DNA of 6,817 nt. It comes from UMGS946 sp048421225 (lineage in GTDB: Bacteria > Bacillota > Clostridia > Christensenellales > CAG-138). The stretch is from assembly GCA_048421225.1 (NCBI GenBank), contig DBFNRV010000055.1, positions 1 through 6,817 on the forward strand. Reading direction: 5' to 3'. Positions 5,787 to 6,817 of this stretch are shown here, piece by piece. Under the pieces are notes generated by a model. That model saw nothing but the letters and a program-made list of their open reading frames with translations. It searched no databases and was not told the origin of the DNA. Numbering within the stretch: position 1 is the first letter of the stretch; each line of letters opens with the position of its first letter. The translations under genes and the position numbers were made by a program.

Positions 5787-6817
5787 ATGCAAACCGAGAA
5801 TATAAACCCAATAATGGAAGCGCTCACCTATTACAAATATAGGGCATGCGGTAAAGGCATATATGAGAGCCTAAACAGGTATCTGGATATTTCTGAAGAG
5901 CTTAAAAATGAATTGAGACAAAGATTTAATCCCATAAAACAGCTTGAAGATATACTTAACGAGCAGCTTAATATACCTCAAAGCGTCATAAAGCAATATT
6001 TCAAGCCAATAGACGAGGCAATGGGGGTTCATGGCTTTTCGCTTGCGGATATCATCTATATGATACCCTCTCACGGTGTCTATATTGACTTAGATACTGC
6101 CGAAAAAGAGATACTCTCCTATACCACCGATGAAAAGAGGGAGCTAATAACAGCCTCTCTTATACGGAATAATAAGCTTTATAGCGAACCTGATTTAAGC
6201 TGTGATAATTTCCTAAGGGTTATTGAAAAGCAGCATATGAGCGATGAGGAAAAGTGGAGGCTGATACTGCTCTATAATAATTTTGATTCCATTGCGGCGG
6301 AGGTTTCGTATATGCTTCGGATTGCGGTTGAGATAATCCAAAATAATAGTTCGGTTTACGAAAATATAATCGATGAATTCAACGCCTGCTATGGCAAAAT
6401 AGAAGGAAACCTGGGCGCTTATTTTTCATCTCAATATGATGCCAATATACCAATATATGATGATGGATTTTTGTTTCCATGGCTTTTCGGGTATGGCGAT
6501 ATTCAAAGCGCTTACTCTGACAAAACAAATGAGACTTCTTTTACATTTCTGGGAGTACTCGTTGATTTTATCACTAAAAGGGTTAGGAAAAGGCTTATGC
6601 CTAACGATTGCGATAGCCTGCTCAAAGTACTGAGCGACCCTAATCGGGCCAATATATTGAAATACCTTTGTGACAAAAAAGCATACGGCCTTGAGCTTGC
6701 CGAATACCTTAAGCTGTCCCCCAATACTGTTTCGCATCACATAAGCAAGCTGCTGACGAACGGCTTAATAACATCGGAGGCGGAAGGCAGCCGTATATAT
6801 TACCAGTCAAATAAGGA
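5787..6817 (+). CDS. ArsR-type winged-helix regulator with large N-terminal domain (partial, 343 aa seen)
   Basis: The start at 5787 follows GGAGG (5776-5780) and opens a frame beginning MQTENINPIMEALTYYKYRA that is still open at the window edge. Residues from about 277 to the end form an ArsR-type winged helix-turn-helix: LKVLSDPNRANILKYL (279-294), then LELAEYLKLSPNTVSHHISK with the recognition helix at about 312-323, then GLITSEAEGSRIYYQ as the wing. The wing is nearly complete, so only a short tail is probably lost. No ELCVC-type cysteine pair is present in the recognition region, so this is unlikely to be a classic metal sensor. Residues 1-270 are mostly helical-looking, soluble and without a motif I recognise; ordinary ArsR proteins are only about 100 residues. 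The N-terminal part may sense a ligand or mediate dimerisation (inference). The gene is divergent from the RCC1 surface protein and shares its promoter region, which makes that gene and itself the likely targets. Confidence 0.87.
   Translation, partial: MQTENINPIMEALTYYKYRACGKGIYESLNRYLDISEELKNELRQRFNPIKQLEDILNEQLNIPQSVIKQYFKPIDEAMGVHGFSLADIIYMIPSHGVYIDLDTAEKEILSYTTDEKRELITASLIRNNKLYSEPDLSCDNFLRVIEKQHMSDEEKWRLILLYNNFDSIAAEVSYMLRIAVEIIQNNSSVYENIIDEFNACYGKIEGNLGAYFSSQYDANIPIYDDGFLFPWLFGYGDIQSAYSDKTNETSFTFLGVLVDFITKRVRKRLMPNDCDSLLKVLSDPNRANILKYLCDKKAYGLELAEYLKLSPNTVSHHISKLLTNGLITSEAEGSRIYYQSNK

Overview
The window looks like chromosomal DNA from an anaerobic, low-to-mid GC Gram-positive bacterium of the class Clostridia. 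Four things suggest this: a glutamate dehydrogenase that closely resembles the Clostridium symbiosum enzyme, strong AGGAGG-type ribosome binding sites, consensus TTGACA/TATAAT promoters, and a surface protein with a Gram-positive sorting signal. No rRNA, tRNA, CRISPR array or replication origin is visible, and the genus cannot be fixed from this sequence.

Layout. (1) Positions 1-240 hold a terminator hairpin and a 53-residue minus-strand gene for a small membrane-anchored basic protein. (2) Positions 387-1985 hold a single-gene gdhA unit with a near-consensus promoter, a strong ribosome binding site and a terminator hairpin about 100 bases past the stop. (3) Positions 1986-4178 are a 2.2-kb graveyard on the minus strand. 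Read across frames, it contains a decayed LysR-type regulator (about 2174-2975) fused directly to a decayed, 3'-truncated IS3-family transposase (about 2970-3725), then about 400 bases with no recognisable gene apart from a doubtful 27-codon ORF. (4) Positions 4179-5606 (minus) encode an intact secreted seven-repeat RCC1 beta-propeller on a Thr-Pro stalk with a C-terminal IPTTG sorting signal; the stalk is encoded by six 24-bp tandem repeats. (5) Positions 5607-5786 are a compact divergent promoter region in which the two -35 boxes form one 11-bp palindrome, followed by an AT-rich dyad at the presumed regulator start site. (6) From 5787 to the window end runs an unfinished plus-strand gene for an unusually long ArsR-type winged-helix regulator with a large unrecognised N-terminal domain.

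How the parts relate. gdhA is a stand-alone metabolic gene (glutamate to 2-oxoglutarate plus ammonium). Its coenzyme-pocket residues match the NAD-type clostridial enzyme rather than the NADP type. The most interesting unit is the divergent pair: a one-gene surface beta-propeller and an ArsR-fold regulator with a possible sensor domain, sharing overlapping promoters. That arrangement suggests local control of the surface protein by the regulator; the control itself is inference. The middle region is inactive DNA, but it records an insertion and deletion event.
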